Program-made: the position numbers and the translations under genes
Part shown: positions 27,463 to 35,600 of the stretch, piece by piece
Position numbering within the stretch: position 1 is the stretch's first letter
How the letters are laid out: each line of letters begins with the position of its first letter
The notes under the pieces: model-generated
Seen by the model: the letters and a program-made list of their open reading frames with translations, nothing else
What the model was told of the DNA's origin: nothing
The model's database searches: none
NCBI GenBank assembly: GCA_020852965.1
Contig: JADYZV010000080.1
Location: 1-64,000 of the forward strand
Length of the DNA: 64,000 nucleotides
Direction: 5' to 3'
From: Pirellulaceae bacterium
GTDB taxonomy: Bacteria > Planctomycetota > Planctomycetia > Pirellulales > Pirellulaceae

Positions 27463-28185
27463 ATGACTCTACAGAATGTCCTTCAAGTTCAATCGTTGAC
27501 TTCAGGCTATCGCAATCGCGTTGTATTGCAGGGAATTTCGTTAGACGTCTGCAATGATAATCACATCGCAATAATAGGGGCCAATGGTTGTGGCAAAAGC
27601 ACCCTGCTACGCACGATTATGAATCTTGTGCCTTCGACTACCGGCGAAATTTCGTTTCGAGAAACGCAAATTGAGCGGATGCCGACGGACCAGATTGTGC
27701 GGATAGGAATTGGCTATTTGAAGCAAACTGAAAACGTGTTTCGGCAACTTTCTGTTCGAGATAATCTGTCAATCGCGTCGGGGGCGAAAGCGTTGGCGGG
27801 GGAACGAGCAGAGTTCGTGCTTGATTGCTTTCCGGTGGTTCGCAATAGGCTGAAGGTACGGGCGGGGTTATTGTCGGGCGGCCAACGTCAGAGTCTTGCG
27901 TTGGCGATGGTTTTAATGCGGCCAGTTTCGTTGCTGTTGCTTGACGAGCCAATTGCTGGACTTTCACCCTCCGCTGCCAGCGAATTGATGCACAGTCTGG
28001 AGTCGCTGAAGTCACGGTTCTCATTCGCTTCTGTGATTGTTGAGCATCGCCTTAGGCGAATCGAGCCGCTAGTGAACCGACTGATCGTGATGCGCAATGG
28101 TGAGATCATTGACGACACGACCGATACCCAGCTTATGCTCGACGCGTCGTGGTTGGACGAGAGGTATCGACATGTTCCAACGTGA
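27463..28185 (+). CDS. livF: LivF-type ABC transporter ATPase
   Basis: 240 residues from ATG at 27463, four bases after the livG stop. Walker A GANGCGKST, signature LSGGQRQSLALA, Walker B LLLLDEPIAGLSP and VIVEHR are intact. Size and motif spacing suit LivF. It overlaps the next gene by 14 bases. With LivG it forms the ATPase pair of the island importer. Confidence 0.84.
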   Translation: MTLQNVLQVQSLTSGYRNRVVLQGISLDVCNDNHIAIIGANGCGKSTLLRTIMNLVPSTTGEISFRETQIERMPTDQIVRIGIGYLKQTENVFRQLSVRDNLSIASGAKALAGERAEFVLDCFPVVRNRLKVRAGLLSGGQRQSLALAMVLMRPVSLLLLDEPIAGLSPSAASELMHSLESLKSRFSFASVIVEHRLRRIEPLVNRLIVMRNGEIIDDTTDTQLMLDASWLDERYRHVPT

Positions 28186-28633
28186 CGTATCCGTCCTGGT
28201 GATTGGCACAGACGATTTTGGTCGCGTGATTGAGCAAAGCGTTTTGACTGCGTGTACCGTAGACAGTTTTGTGAGGCATACTACTTGGGAAAGTGCGATG
28301 GCGATTTGGACACCACGGCTCTTTCAATTGACCGACTTGTTTATCCTGGAGATGTTTCGCCAATACGATACTGGGTTCCGAGCGGAGGGCCTAGCAACGG
28401 CGGCGTTAATTGCTGAACACGGTGCGATGCCGCTGGTTGTGTCGCCGTTTGAAATGACCGAACAGGTCGGCGGTCCCAGGGGATTTATTTGGGATGCGTG
28501 TCAGTCGGATTCATTGGCCGACAGGGTTCTTAAACTGCTCGATGGATCGAAGACTAGCCGCGACGCTGGGGTATTGCGGTTGCTAGCCGAGAAACTGAAT
28601 CGCGACGATTCGCTTTTTTCTCTGCATCGGTAG
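28172..28633 (+). CDS. Receiver-like protein, 153 aa
   Basis: Last gene of the importer operon, overlapping livF. The opening RDVSVLVIGTDDFGRVIEQSV looks like a receiver first strand and helix with an Asp pair. The third strand LTDLFILEM has Glu where phosphorylation would occur, and MPLVVSPFEM may be strand four. This suggests a receiver fold with an altered acceptor site. No output domain is present. It may be a stand-alone relay or anchor partner for the kinase fusion. The family is not otherwise recognised. Confidence 0.5.
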   Translation: MFQRDVSVLVIGTDDFGRVIEQSVLTACTVDSFVRHTTWESAMAIWTPRLFQLTDLFILEMFRQYDTGFRAEGLATAALIAEHGAMPLVVSPFEMTEQVGGPRGFIWDACQSDSLADRVLKLLDGSKTSRDAGVLRLLAEKLNRDDSLFSLHR

Positions 28634-28765
28634 TCGTGGCTGGCACTTCGGAAATCTCAATCGCTTCCCTCGACGTCGAATCGCTGAAATAGTTCCGGAA
28701 GCTTGTCAGGGTGGACGGTCTTCGGAGTAGGCACTAAGCGCATGGTTTAACTACCGTAGAAAGAA

Positions 28766-28795
28766 CACCGGCCCGCTACTAAGAGCGGGCCGGTG
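28766..28795. terminator. Bidirectional terminator hairpin
   Basis: CACCGGCCCGCT and AGCGGGCCGGTG form a perfect twelve-base stem with a six-base loop. It lies between the convergent ends of the importer operon (28633) and the tubulin-like gene (28819). There is no long U run on either side, so termination may rely on the stem alone or on Rho. Confidence 0.65.
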
Positions 28796-28818
28796 AACTG
28801 TGTCATTCGAGTTGTTGA

Positions 28819-31800
28819 CTAACGTCCTTGTCGCAACTGCTCGATCAACTGTCGCAAGAGCATGGTTTCTCGGTTAACCTGCTCGAAGAGGCTGCTTTTG
28901 GGGCCGGCAGACTTCCGAAGGTCTTCGATATAGACCTCCAAGCAGTCGACGACTTCGGTGTTGCCAGCGGCCTCACACATGAGGTCGAACACCTCCATGA
29001 CGTGCTCGATGGCCTCACCGTTGGCCGCGAACTCGATCATGGCTCGTTCGCGACCTTGAGCAAAGCGATCGCTCGAATCGAACGCATCGGTTTGTTCGTA
29101 GTGCAGCTTGCCAGCATCGATCAGCTTTTGTACCGGCGGCTGAGGCTCCAGTTTTTGACCACGAAACGCCAAGCCGTCTGCGTGGCTGACGCATGGGACT
29201 ACTCGGCGCGTGGAACCATTCGCCCCTTCCAGCCGCGCGTTATAGACGTAATTACTGCCTCGCACTGCAACCATTCCCAGCGGCAGCGCTAGAGCAAATG
29301 CCAACTCACCACGGTCAGCGTTCTCGATCGGCTCGACTTGTGGAAACCGCGATACGATGCTGGGGTTGAAAGTGTAGACCGGGTGTGCCGGGGATTTCAT
29401 CCACGCTTCCATTTCACGACGACTATCGTCCCAGCCGGCCAACCAGTCGGGACGCGCACCGTGGCTGCGACGGACGCAGACAATACGATCCGACATGGAG
29501 GTTGGGCACTTGACGACCTGCGCCTGATATAGCGCAGACTGGCCCGACGCACTCATCGATTCCTCGATAAGTTCCTTCAGTCGGTTTTGGGTACCGCCCG
29601 ATATCGATTCAGGCAACCCCAGCACCAGCGTGTCACCAAACTTGGTGCCGGCGTGATTCGGCGTCGCTCGCCACATCGGCCAGGTGTTGCTGATCATTTC
29701 CGTGAACAGCAACTTCAGGTACTGTTCACCACCTTGCTGACGAGTCAGCAGGTGTTCAAGCACCGTCGCGATGTCCAGTTTGGCAATCTTAGCTCGCCAG
29801 TTGTCTGCCACCAACCGGTTGGTCAAGTTAACCACCTCGGAGTCTGTTGCCAGCGTGAGCAGCGTGCCTACGCGATCCTTGCCGGCTACCTGCTCGATCC
29901 GCTGAACAATGGTTTCATTGTCGATTCTATTGGCGCGGTAGAATTCCGCCTGGAACTCGGGCGTTGCACAATCCAGCTCGCTCACCAATGCCGTCGTCTT
30001 CGATTCGGATCGAGAACGTAGTCGTTTGCGCTCAGCTTCCAGCTCGCCTAGCTTGGACTCTGCCGCACGGAGAGCCGTGGCCAGCTTCTGGACCCACACG
30101 GTGGTGGTGCCAGCGGCCAACTGCATCACCGTCGCGGCTGCGCTTCGAATTTCGGATTCGAAGCTCGCCTGCACCATGTCGCGATAGTGCAGTGCAACTA
30201 GATCATGGGTTTCCTTATGGGTCCGCCACGATGGGAACCAGTACTCGGTCAGCTTGCGGGCGGTTTCGCTTGCAAACTTCTCGAAACGTGTCGCCGAGCT
30301 TGCGCGTTCAGCAGACTCCGTTTGCAGTTCTTCGCGCGATTCACGCAAAGCGTTTTCCAGCGCATCTGCGAATTCTTTCGCGGACTTGATGCCAGTCTCC
30401 GTTATCAGCCGAGAAATATGCTGATTGATGGCTTCTTCAGCCGAAACAGCCAACTGCGTTCTGGCTTCCTTGAGTCGCTCCCGAAACTGATCGAGATGAA
30501 CGCTGTTGAACTTCTGCTGAGTCTCCGCCAGTATGGTCGGCAGCTCGGCATCCGAATAATACTCGCGGATGTCGCCATTGACCGCACTGAACAACGGACG
30601 AGCGTAGGCACTTGGCGCCGTGCTCATCGATCGCTTTCGCAAACGGTCGTTCACATAGTCCGCGTTGTGGCGGCTGCGTTCTTCCAGCTCGTTTTGCTGC
30701 AAGAAGATGTCGACAGCTTCATCCGTATTAGCCGGTGGCACATCGCGTCCGATTGCGAACTGTTTGATAAATTCGTGCAATTGGCGAGTCACGTTGTACT
30801 GCAGCAACTTTCGCCCATCGTAGCCCATCGACGTCGCGGCGACAGTGGCCAAATAGCAGCGGGCTTGAGACCAAGCGTCCTTCATCAGGCCTTGGCCCAA
30901 CAAGCTGTTGCGTTCTGGGCGGTCAAACATAGCACCAACCGGCGTGCAGATGTCGATCGCAATGTGCAGTGCTGCTGCATCCGCTATCGCTTCTTTGGTG
31001 CGGTAGTCGTGCCCGGTGGAATCCACTCGCTGCATCACGAAGATGTGACTAAAAATCTTAGGTGGGCACGGGAAATCTGTTTTGTCCATGCCACCAACCC
31101 GAATCCGATTGCGATTCAACCAGCCCGTCTCGGCAGCGTCCAGTTCATGGAACAGCCGGTACTGGTTAACTTTGCAGCGGCCCGCCTCCTCTGGATAACC
31201 GGACAGTTCTCGCTCAAAGACATCGGCAGTAATGGTGTAGAGAGCCAGATCGAAGTTGCATTTCCCGTCTAACTCCTGACGCACCATGGCGCCCGCGTCC
31301 AAAATCATACCGCTGCCAGTGCCCCCGAAAGAGGAGCCAACCATGATCACGTTGACTCGGTCTGCGATCTTGACTCGCAAGTTTTCTGGTAGATCCAACT
31401 GCTTGAACCGCGAACGAAGGTTGCCAATCTTCTGGGAGACCTTGCGGCGAAAGACGTCGGAGACCAAGAGTATCGAGAGGCAGCCAAGAATACATAGTTG
31501 GCTGGCTTGTCCAGGATCGCCCGCGACGACTTGTTGCAGTGCGGTGCGGACCTCGGGGTCGTTAAGCCCAAGGCGTTCCGCGATCGCTTTGTGCCGTTCT
31601 GGGTACTGCAGGACGACGTTCAACATCTCCATGGCTGCGTGAACGAACTCGTCGTCATCGAAGCCGGGCAGGTGTCCCTTTGCCCCTTGCTCGGTTTGAT
31701 CCGTGTCGAGATAAAGAAACTCAACAAGCTGTGACTTTCCAAACTTGTTGGTAAGCCACTTGATGGTACGACCGGTGTCTCCACCGAAGCCCCCCACTAA

Positions 31801-31923
31801 GATGACAAGCGTCGGAATGATGGCTTGCCATGAGTCCTTGTTTTCAAGGATTGCCAGCGTCTCGATATACTGGCGATAGGTCATGCTACGATTAATTTGA
31901 TTGTTTCCGCGATTTTTTCCCAT
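28819..31923 (-). CDS. Tubulin/FtsZ-like GTPase, long form
   Basis: 1034 residues, far longer than FtsZ (about 380) and in the size range of the Tubulin_like family. The N-terminus has PTLVILVGGFGGDTGRTIKWL near 38-57, the first glycine loop, and the tubulin signature SSFGGTGSGMILDAG at 197-211. The acidic YLDTDQTEQG near 71-80 corresponds to the strand that contacts nucleotide. The rest is helical with coiled-coil stretches (SERASSATRFEKF, ESKLGELEAERKRLRSR) and lacks membrane helices. Members of this family have been proposed to assemble on membranes with VWA partners. It runs alone on the minus strand, convergent with the importer operon. The exact start is uncertain; MTYRQYI (codon 14) is an alternative. 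Confidence 0.8.
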   Translation of the reverse strand: MGKNRGNNQINRSMTYRQYIETLAILENKDSWQAIIPTLVILVGGFGGDTGRTIKWLTNKFGKSQLVEFLYLDTDQTEQGAKGHLPGFDDDEFVHAAMEMLNVVLQYPERHKAIAERLGLNDPEVRTALQQVVAGDPGQASQLCILGCLSILLVSDVFRRKVSQKIGNLRSRFKQLDLPENLRVKIADRVNVIMVGSSFGGTGSGMILDAGAMVRQELDGKCNFDLALYTITADVFERELSGYPEEAGRCKVNQYRLFHELDAAETGWLNRNRIRVGGMDKTDFPCPPKIFSHIFVMQRVDSTGHDYRTKEAIADAAALHIAIDICTPVGAMFDRPERNSLLGQGLMKDAWSQARCYLATVAATSMGYDGRKLLQYNVTRQLHEFIKQFAIGRDVPPANTDEAVDIFLQQNELEERSRHNADYVNDRLRKRSMSTAPSAYARPLFSAVNGDIREYYSDAELPTILAETQQKFNSVHLDQFRERLKEARTQLAVSAEEAINQHISRLITETGIKSAKEFADALENALRESREELQTESAERASSATRFEKFASETARKLTEYWFPSWRTHKETHDLVALHYRDMVQASFESEIRSAAATVMQLAAGTTTVWVQKLATALRAAESKLGELEAERKRLRSRSESKTTALVSELDCATPEFQAEFYRANRIDNETIVQRIEQVAGKDRVGTLLTLATDSEVVNLTNRLVADNWRAKIAKLDIATVLEHLLTRQQGGEQYLKLLFTEMISNTWPMWRATPNHAGTKFGDTLVLGLPESISGGTQNRLKELIEESMSASGQSALYQAQVVKCPTSMSDRIVCVRRSHGARPDWLAGWDDSRREMEAWMKSPAHPVYTFNPSIVSRFPQVEPIENADRGELAFALALPLGMVAVRGSNYVYNARLEGANGSTRRVVPCVSHADGLAFRGQKLEPQPPVQKLIDAGKLHYEQTDAFDSSDRFAQGRERAMIEFAANGEAIEHVMEVFDLMCEAAGNTEVVDCLEVYIEDLRKSAGPKSSLFEQVNRETMLLRQLIEQLRQGR

Positions 31924-32730
31924 GTGGGATCTGAATGTTCTCCGTGTTAGTTAGTTTGCTTGCAGCCGAACACGCTGTGCGACTGCACAATAGATTGTCG
32001 AGCAGGACTTTTTGTATGGGCACTGCTCAATAGCCCATCTGCTTTTGGTCGATTTACCTCCGTTGAAACGAGAAGTGCGGTCTATCGCAATGGAGAATCG
32101 CCACGAATGGCGATGGGATTCCCCATAATTGATTAGGCAGGGCTGCCAGCGAATCAGGGCGCGGAAATGCGACCGAGAATCAGTTTCTGGAGAAGCGTGC
32201 TAGAAAGGCACAGTGAATTCAGACACGTAGATTTCGTGCCGAGAGATCGCACCCAATACAGTTGCCGTTGTTGGCAACGTAGAGCGATATTTGAATCGAA
32301 GATATGTAAGATTTCTTTCCACAGCCGAATACTATGCAGTGTCCAGCGTGAAGGCAATGGATCAAAACGTGGGATTTCGCGCCAAGTTTTGCATTTTCAT
32401 TTGCCAATCTCATGTACCCCCCAAAAAAAAGAGCAGTGACATTTTACGCGAGATAGGTATTGGATAAGCAGGCAGCATGCCTTCACAGCTTTAATACTAT
32501 TGTTGTCTTCGGTTGTTGGCTGCGGCACAGGCAAACTCGTGTGGATGGTAGCGACCGAGCTCAGTTTCCGATTCTGCAAACTGACAGCGGTTGGACACAC
32601 CGAACCGAGCTTGTCGAAATGACTAAGAATCCGGACAAGACGGCGTCGCCACCCATCGACTTTTGCTGCATGGTACAAAAACGCTGAGTTCAGGCTCGCT
32701 CGAAGCAGGCGGCCCGGCAGCCACGCAAGT
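31924..32730. other. Island right end without recognisable genes
   Basis: About 800 bases contain only short frames without protein character. The stretch lies between the start of the tubulin-like gene and the ssrA boundary. It probably holds the promoter of the tubulin-like gene and decayed insertion sequence, but nothing specific is visible. Confidence 0.35.
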
Positions 32731-32942
32731 TCATTTCGAACTTGCGGCGTCGACAAGAGTCAGAATCGACTCACGAATATGTGGCGGTAATAGGTGCCAG
32801 CGGTCGGCAATGTAGCCGATAGGGGAGGAAGTTTCCTGGTCAGAATCGGCAGGAATGTGACAGTAAGGGCAATCCGCCCGCTGCCTATCCGCTGCCAGCG
32901 AGTTTAAAGAAATCGCAAGTCGTTGACTGGCAACGACTTGCG
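32731..32942 (-). pseudogene. Remnant ORF abutting ssrA
   Basis: The minus-strand frame beyond the ssrA 3' end encodes CPYCHIPAD and ends RWHLLPPHIRESILTLVDAASSK. A tail of the type W-x-x-LP-x-x-I-x-x-x-I-x-x-LV-x-A is familiar to me from small proteins near planctomycete integrases, but I cannot verify this here. The upstream residues of the open frame are only translated tmRNA. It may be the 3' remnant of the integration module. Confidence 0.3.
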
Positions 32943-32945
32943 AAG

Positions 32946-33302
32946 TGGAGGCGGCGGGAATCGAACCCGCGTCCCGCGATATTTCCATGAAAGCCTCTAC
33001 GTGTGTAGCCAATTGTTTGGTTCTCGTCCTCTCGAGCGTCTATTGGCAAGACTATCGAGCGGACCAGCTAGGAGCTTTTTTTAGTTCATCACGTGCCTAG
33101 CACGGGGACAAACGATCCGGAATTGCAACTGACAGTCGGGCGTCTCCGGCGGACCCCCTCAGTCAGGACAACCTTATTTAGGCTGCCATTGCTAGATTTG
33201 CATCTGCAACTAAATTTTTAGTCAGCTTTTTACGTGGCCAACTGACCAACCACGACACGCCACTTCCACTTCTGTCTACCCGGTCGAATCCAATTCGCCC
33301 CC
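32946..33302 (-). ncRNA. ssrA: Transfer-messenger RNA (ssrA)
   Basis: The 5' end GGGGGCGAATTGGATTCGAC matches the tmRNA consensus, and the 3' end has the T-arm GCGGGTTCGATTCCCGC followed by CGCCTCC and discriminator A. Acceptor arms GGGGGCG and CGCCTCC pair fully, with one G-U. CCA is not encoded. The tag reading frame (33178-33207, minus) is Ala-Asp-Ala-Asn-Leu-Ala-Met-Ala-Ala-stop, close to the usual tag ending. tmRNA rescues stalled ribosomes and marks the unfinished protein for proteolysis. The 3' end is the boundary of the island and is repeated at 8077-8092. Confidence 0.95.
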
Positions 33303-33440
33303 AGATACAATTACTATTGTCGGTCGGAAGTGGCTTCCAGGCAAGGGTCGCAGGCGAGAATCGAAATAGTTTTCGCTTCGAGTCGCTATGCGGCATGAGA
33401 AGATAAAAAATTGAGGGTAGGTTTGGCATTTCCGATCCAA

Positions 33441-33602
33441 GAATGTGGCTCGACGCTCCGCCGTCGTCGGTGCTTTGTCCTGAATGTGGCTCGACGCTCC
33501 GCCGTCGTTGGTGCTTTGTCCTGAATGAGCCAGACGCTCCGCCGTCGTTGGTGCTTTGTCCTGAATGTGGCTCGACGCTCCGCCGTCGTTGGTGCTTTGT
33601 CG
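33441..33602. repeat. Four tandem copies of a 40-41-bp repeat
   Basis: The unit starts GAATGTGGCTCGACGCTCC and ends GGTGCTTTGTCCT. Copies begin at 33441, 33482, 33523 and 33563; the third has a one-base deletion and altered start. Uniform contiguity without spacers excludes a CRISPR array. It lies between ssrA and the tandem-ModA gene; nothing else is visible in 33303-33727. Confidence 0.85.
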
Positions 33603-33727
33603 TCGCTGCTCCGGGGGCGAGAAAACGTCAGTGGAGGCCAATGAACTGCAAAACGGTTATCATATAGACAAGGTAATTTGGAACTTGGCTGCAATTCGGC
33701 CTGATTTTTCGAAGAAGTGAAGTCACC

Positions 33728-35233
33728 ATGAGCAAGATGTTGGCCCTGTTATTGGGCTCGATCGCGGTACTAGTGCTCGTCTTTTCGCTGATGGCGCGCA
33801 AGGACTCTCCAGCAATCCCCAGTTCGCGCGGCACGGAGGGGCAACCGATATCACTGATGATCTACTGCGCGGCCAGTAATCGAGCGGTGGTGGAAGAGAT
33901 CCGTAGCGCCTACCAAGCCGAAACCGGTCGTGAGGTCCAAGTCCAATATGGTCCCTCGCAGACCCTGCTGTCGTCGCTTGAAGTCAGCCGGAGCGGCGAT
34001 CTGTTTCTGCCTGCCGACGACAGCTACCTGAAAATCGCCAGCGATAAACAACTGGTCGCCGAAGTGCTTCCCATCGCAACCATGCACGCCGTAGTCGCCG
34101 TCCGCAAGGGTGACTCCAAACAGATCACCCGCTTCGAGGATCTGCTGCGCGACGATGTGCGACTGGTTCAGGCTAGCCCCGATGGAGCGGCAATTGGAAA
34201 GCTGACTCGCGAGGTACTGAGTCAAAACGATTTGTGGAGTCAACTGGACGCGGCCACCGAGGGCTATCGAACTACCGTAACCGATGTGGCCAACGATCTG
34301 ATTGTGGGAGCTGCCGATGCGGGGATTGTCTACGATGCCGTGCTGGCTACCTATCCCGATTTAAGCCCTGTTGAATTGCCCGAGTTGGCGAGCGCCACGT
34401 CTCAAGTCTCGGTCGGGGTACTCGGCTTCTCTACGCAGCCAACGGCCGCACTCCATTTCGCTCGCTACCTGACCGCCCGAGACCGAGGTCTTGAACACTA
34501 CCAAAAATTCGGTTTCCGCGTGGCCCCAGGGGACTACTGGGCGGAGACACCGGAGGTGACCATCTTTGCGGGCTCGATGCTCCGGCCCGCCATCGAGGAG
34601 ACCATTGCCCAGTTCGAACACCGCGAAGGGGTGCGTGTGTCGCGAAACTATAACGGCTGCGGTATCCTCGTCGCGCAGATGAAAGGTGGTCAACACCCCG
34701 ATGCCTACTTCGCCTGTGACAAAGAATTCATGGATCAGGTAGTCGACATTTTCCCTCAGTCGGTCGATGTCTCGCAGAACGAACTGGTGATCCTGGTGCA
34801 AAAAGGAAACCCGCACAAGATCAAGTCGTTGAGAGATCTTACGCGCGAGGGTTTGCGCGTGGGAGTCGGTCATGAAAAGCAATGCGCCATGGGCTGGATC
34901 ACGCAAAACACTTTTAAAGAAGGTGGTATTCAAACCGAGATCAACGCGAACGTCACTGTGCAATCGCCGACGGGGGATATGTTGGTCAATCAACTGCGGA
35001 CCGGCTCGCTGGATGCTGCGGTAGCCTATTTGAGCAACGCAGCCGGCTCGGCCGATGTGCTCGATGCGGTGCAGATCCAAGGCATTTCCTGTTCGACCGC
35101 GACGCAACCTTGGGGAGTCGCCGAGGATTCGCGCTACCCGCAGACGGTCGCTCGACTGTTTGCCGCTATTGCCTCGACCGAAAGCCAACAAGTTTTTGCA
35201 TCGCAAGGATTTGGTTGGAAGCTGCCGCAGTAA
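33728..35233 (+). CDS. Tandem ModA-like substrate-binding protein
   Basis: 501 residues: a signal or anchor helix (residues 3-22), then two type II binding-protein domains in tandem. Domain 1 (about 40-265) opens SLMIYCAASNRAVVEEIRSAYQAETG and has SRSGDLFLPADDSYL; domain 2 (about 272-500) opens VTIFAGSMLRPAIEETIAQFEHREG and has GGQHPDAYFACDKEF. Each half matches molybdate/tungstate-type ModA proteins, which bind an oxyanion or metal complex outside the membrane. The fusion is unusual because ModA is normally a single domain. No mod permease lies nearby. Confidence 0.75.
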   Translation: MSKMLALLLGSIAVLVLVFSLMARKDSPAIPSSRGTEGQPISLMIYCAASNRAVVEEIRSAYQAETGREVQVQYGPSQTLLSSLEVSRSGDLFLPADDSYLKIASDKQLVAEVLPIATMHAVVAVRKGDSKQITRFEDLLRDDVRLVQASPDGAAIGKLTREVLSQNDLWSQLDAATEGYRTTVTDVANDLIVGAADAGIVYDAVLATYPDLSPVELPELASATSQVSVGVLGFSTQPTAALHFARYLTARDRGLEHYQKFGFRVAPGDYWAETPEVTIFAGSMLRPAIEETIAQFEHREGVRVSRNYNGCGILVAQMKGGQHPDAYFACDKEFMDQVVDIFPQSVDVSQNELVILVQKGNPHKIKSLRDLTREGLRVGVGHEKQCAMGWITQNTFKEGGIQTEINANVTVQSPTGDMLVNQLRTGSLDAAVAYLSNAAGSADVLDAVQIQGISCSTATQPWGVAEDSRYPQTVARLFAAIASTESQQVFASQGFGWKLPQ

Positions 35234-35250
35234 ATTGCCAATGCTTCTTT

Positions 35251-35482
35251 GTAGGCTCGTAACAAGTAATGCGCAGTTGCGGCAGATCGAAGCAAGTGAT
35301 CATTGCGCCGAGTTTCCGTGTCCCAACACGTACCGACGTGCCGATGCGCAACGCTTGATACCAAGCCATACTCGGCGGTTGCAACAAGACTCTGATGCGA
35401 GTACGAGCTGATGCGAATACGAGTGCGGCGCGATCCGCACTCGCTGCCCGTGCCGTAACTCGCATTACTCGTTACGAGCCTA
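35251..35482. mobile_element. MITE-like element with 32-bp terminal inverted repeats
   Basis: GTAGGCTCGTAACAAGTAAT at 35251 is matched in reverse by CGCATTACTCGTTACGAGCCTAC ending at 35482; the arms extend to about 32 bases with two or three differences. The inside (168 bases) has no gene. A further copy of one arm lies at 63043-63077, so the sequence is dispersed. It lies between the ModA gene and the helicase gene. Confidence 0.6.
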
Positions 35483-35600
35483 CTCCAGGAATGCAATTGT
35501 CCTGAGCGCTGCCAACTTGGTTTTCAGCGTTCGGTTGCCATGCGCTGTAGACCGCGCTCCAGACCAAAGCTCCGAGAACTCGGAGCACTCCAAGAAAGAA

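Noticed and set aside
30205-31272. 355-aa plus-strand open frame
   Set aside because: Shadow of the tubulin-like gene; no family character.
32397-32756. 119-aa minus-strand open frame near the island end
   Set aside because: No domain, no ribosome site and irregular composition; most probably chance.
33121-33180. tmRNA 5' end at GGGGGTCCGCC on the minus strand
   Set aside because: It does not match the conserved GGATTCGAC region or pair fully with the 3' acceptor; the true 5' end lies at 33302.
33441-33602. CRISPR array
   Set aside because: Copies are contiguous without unique spacers; only four units and no cas gene nearby.
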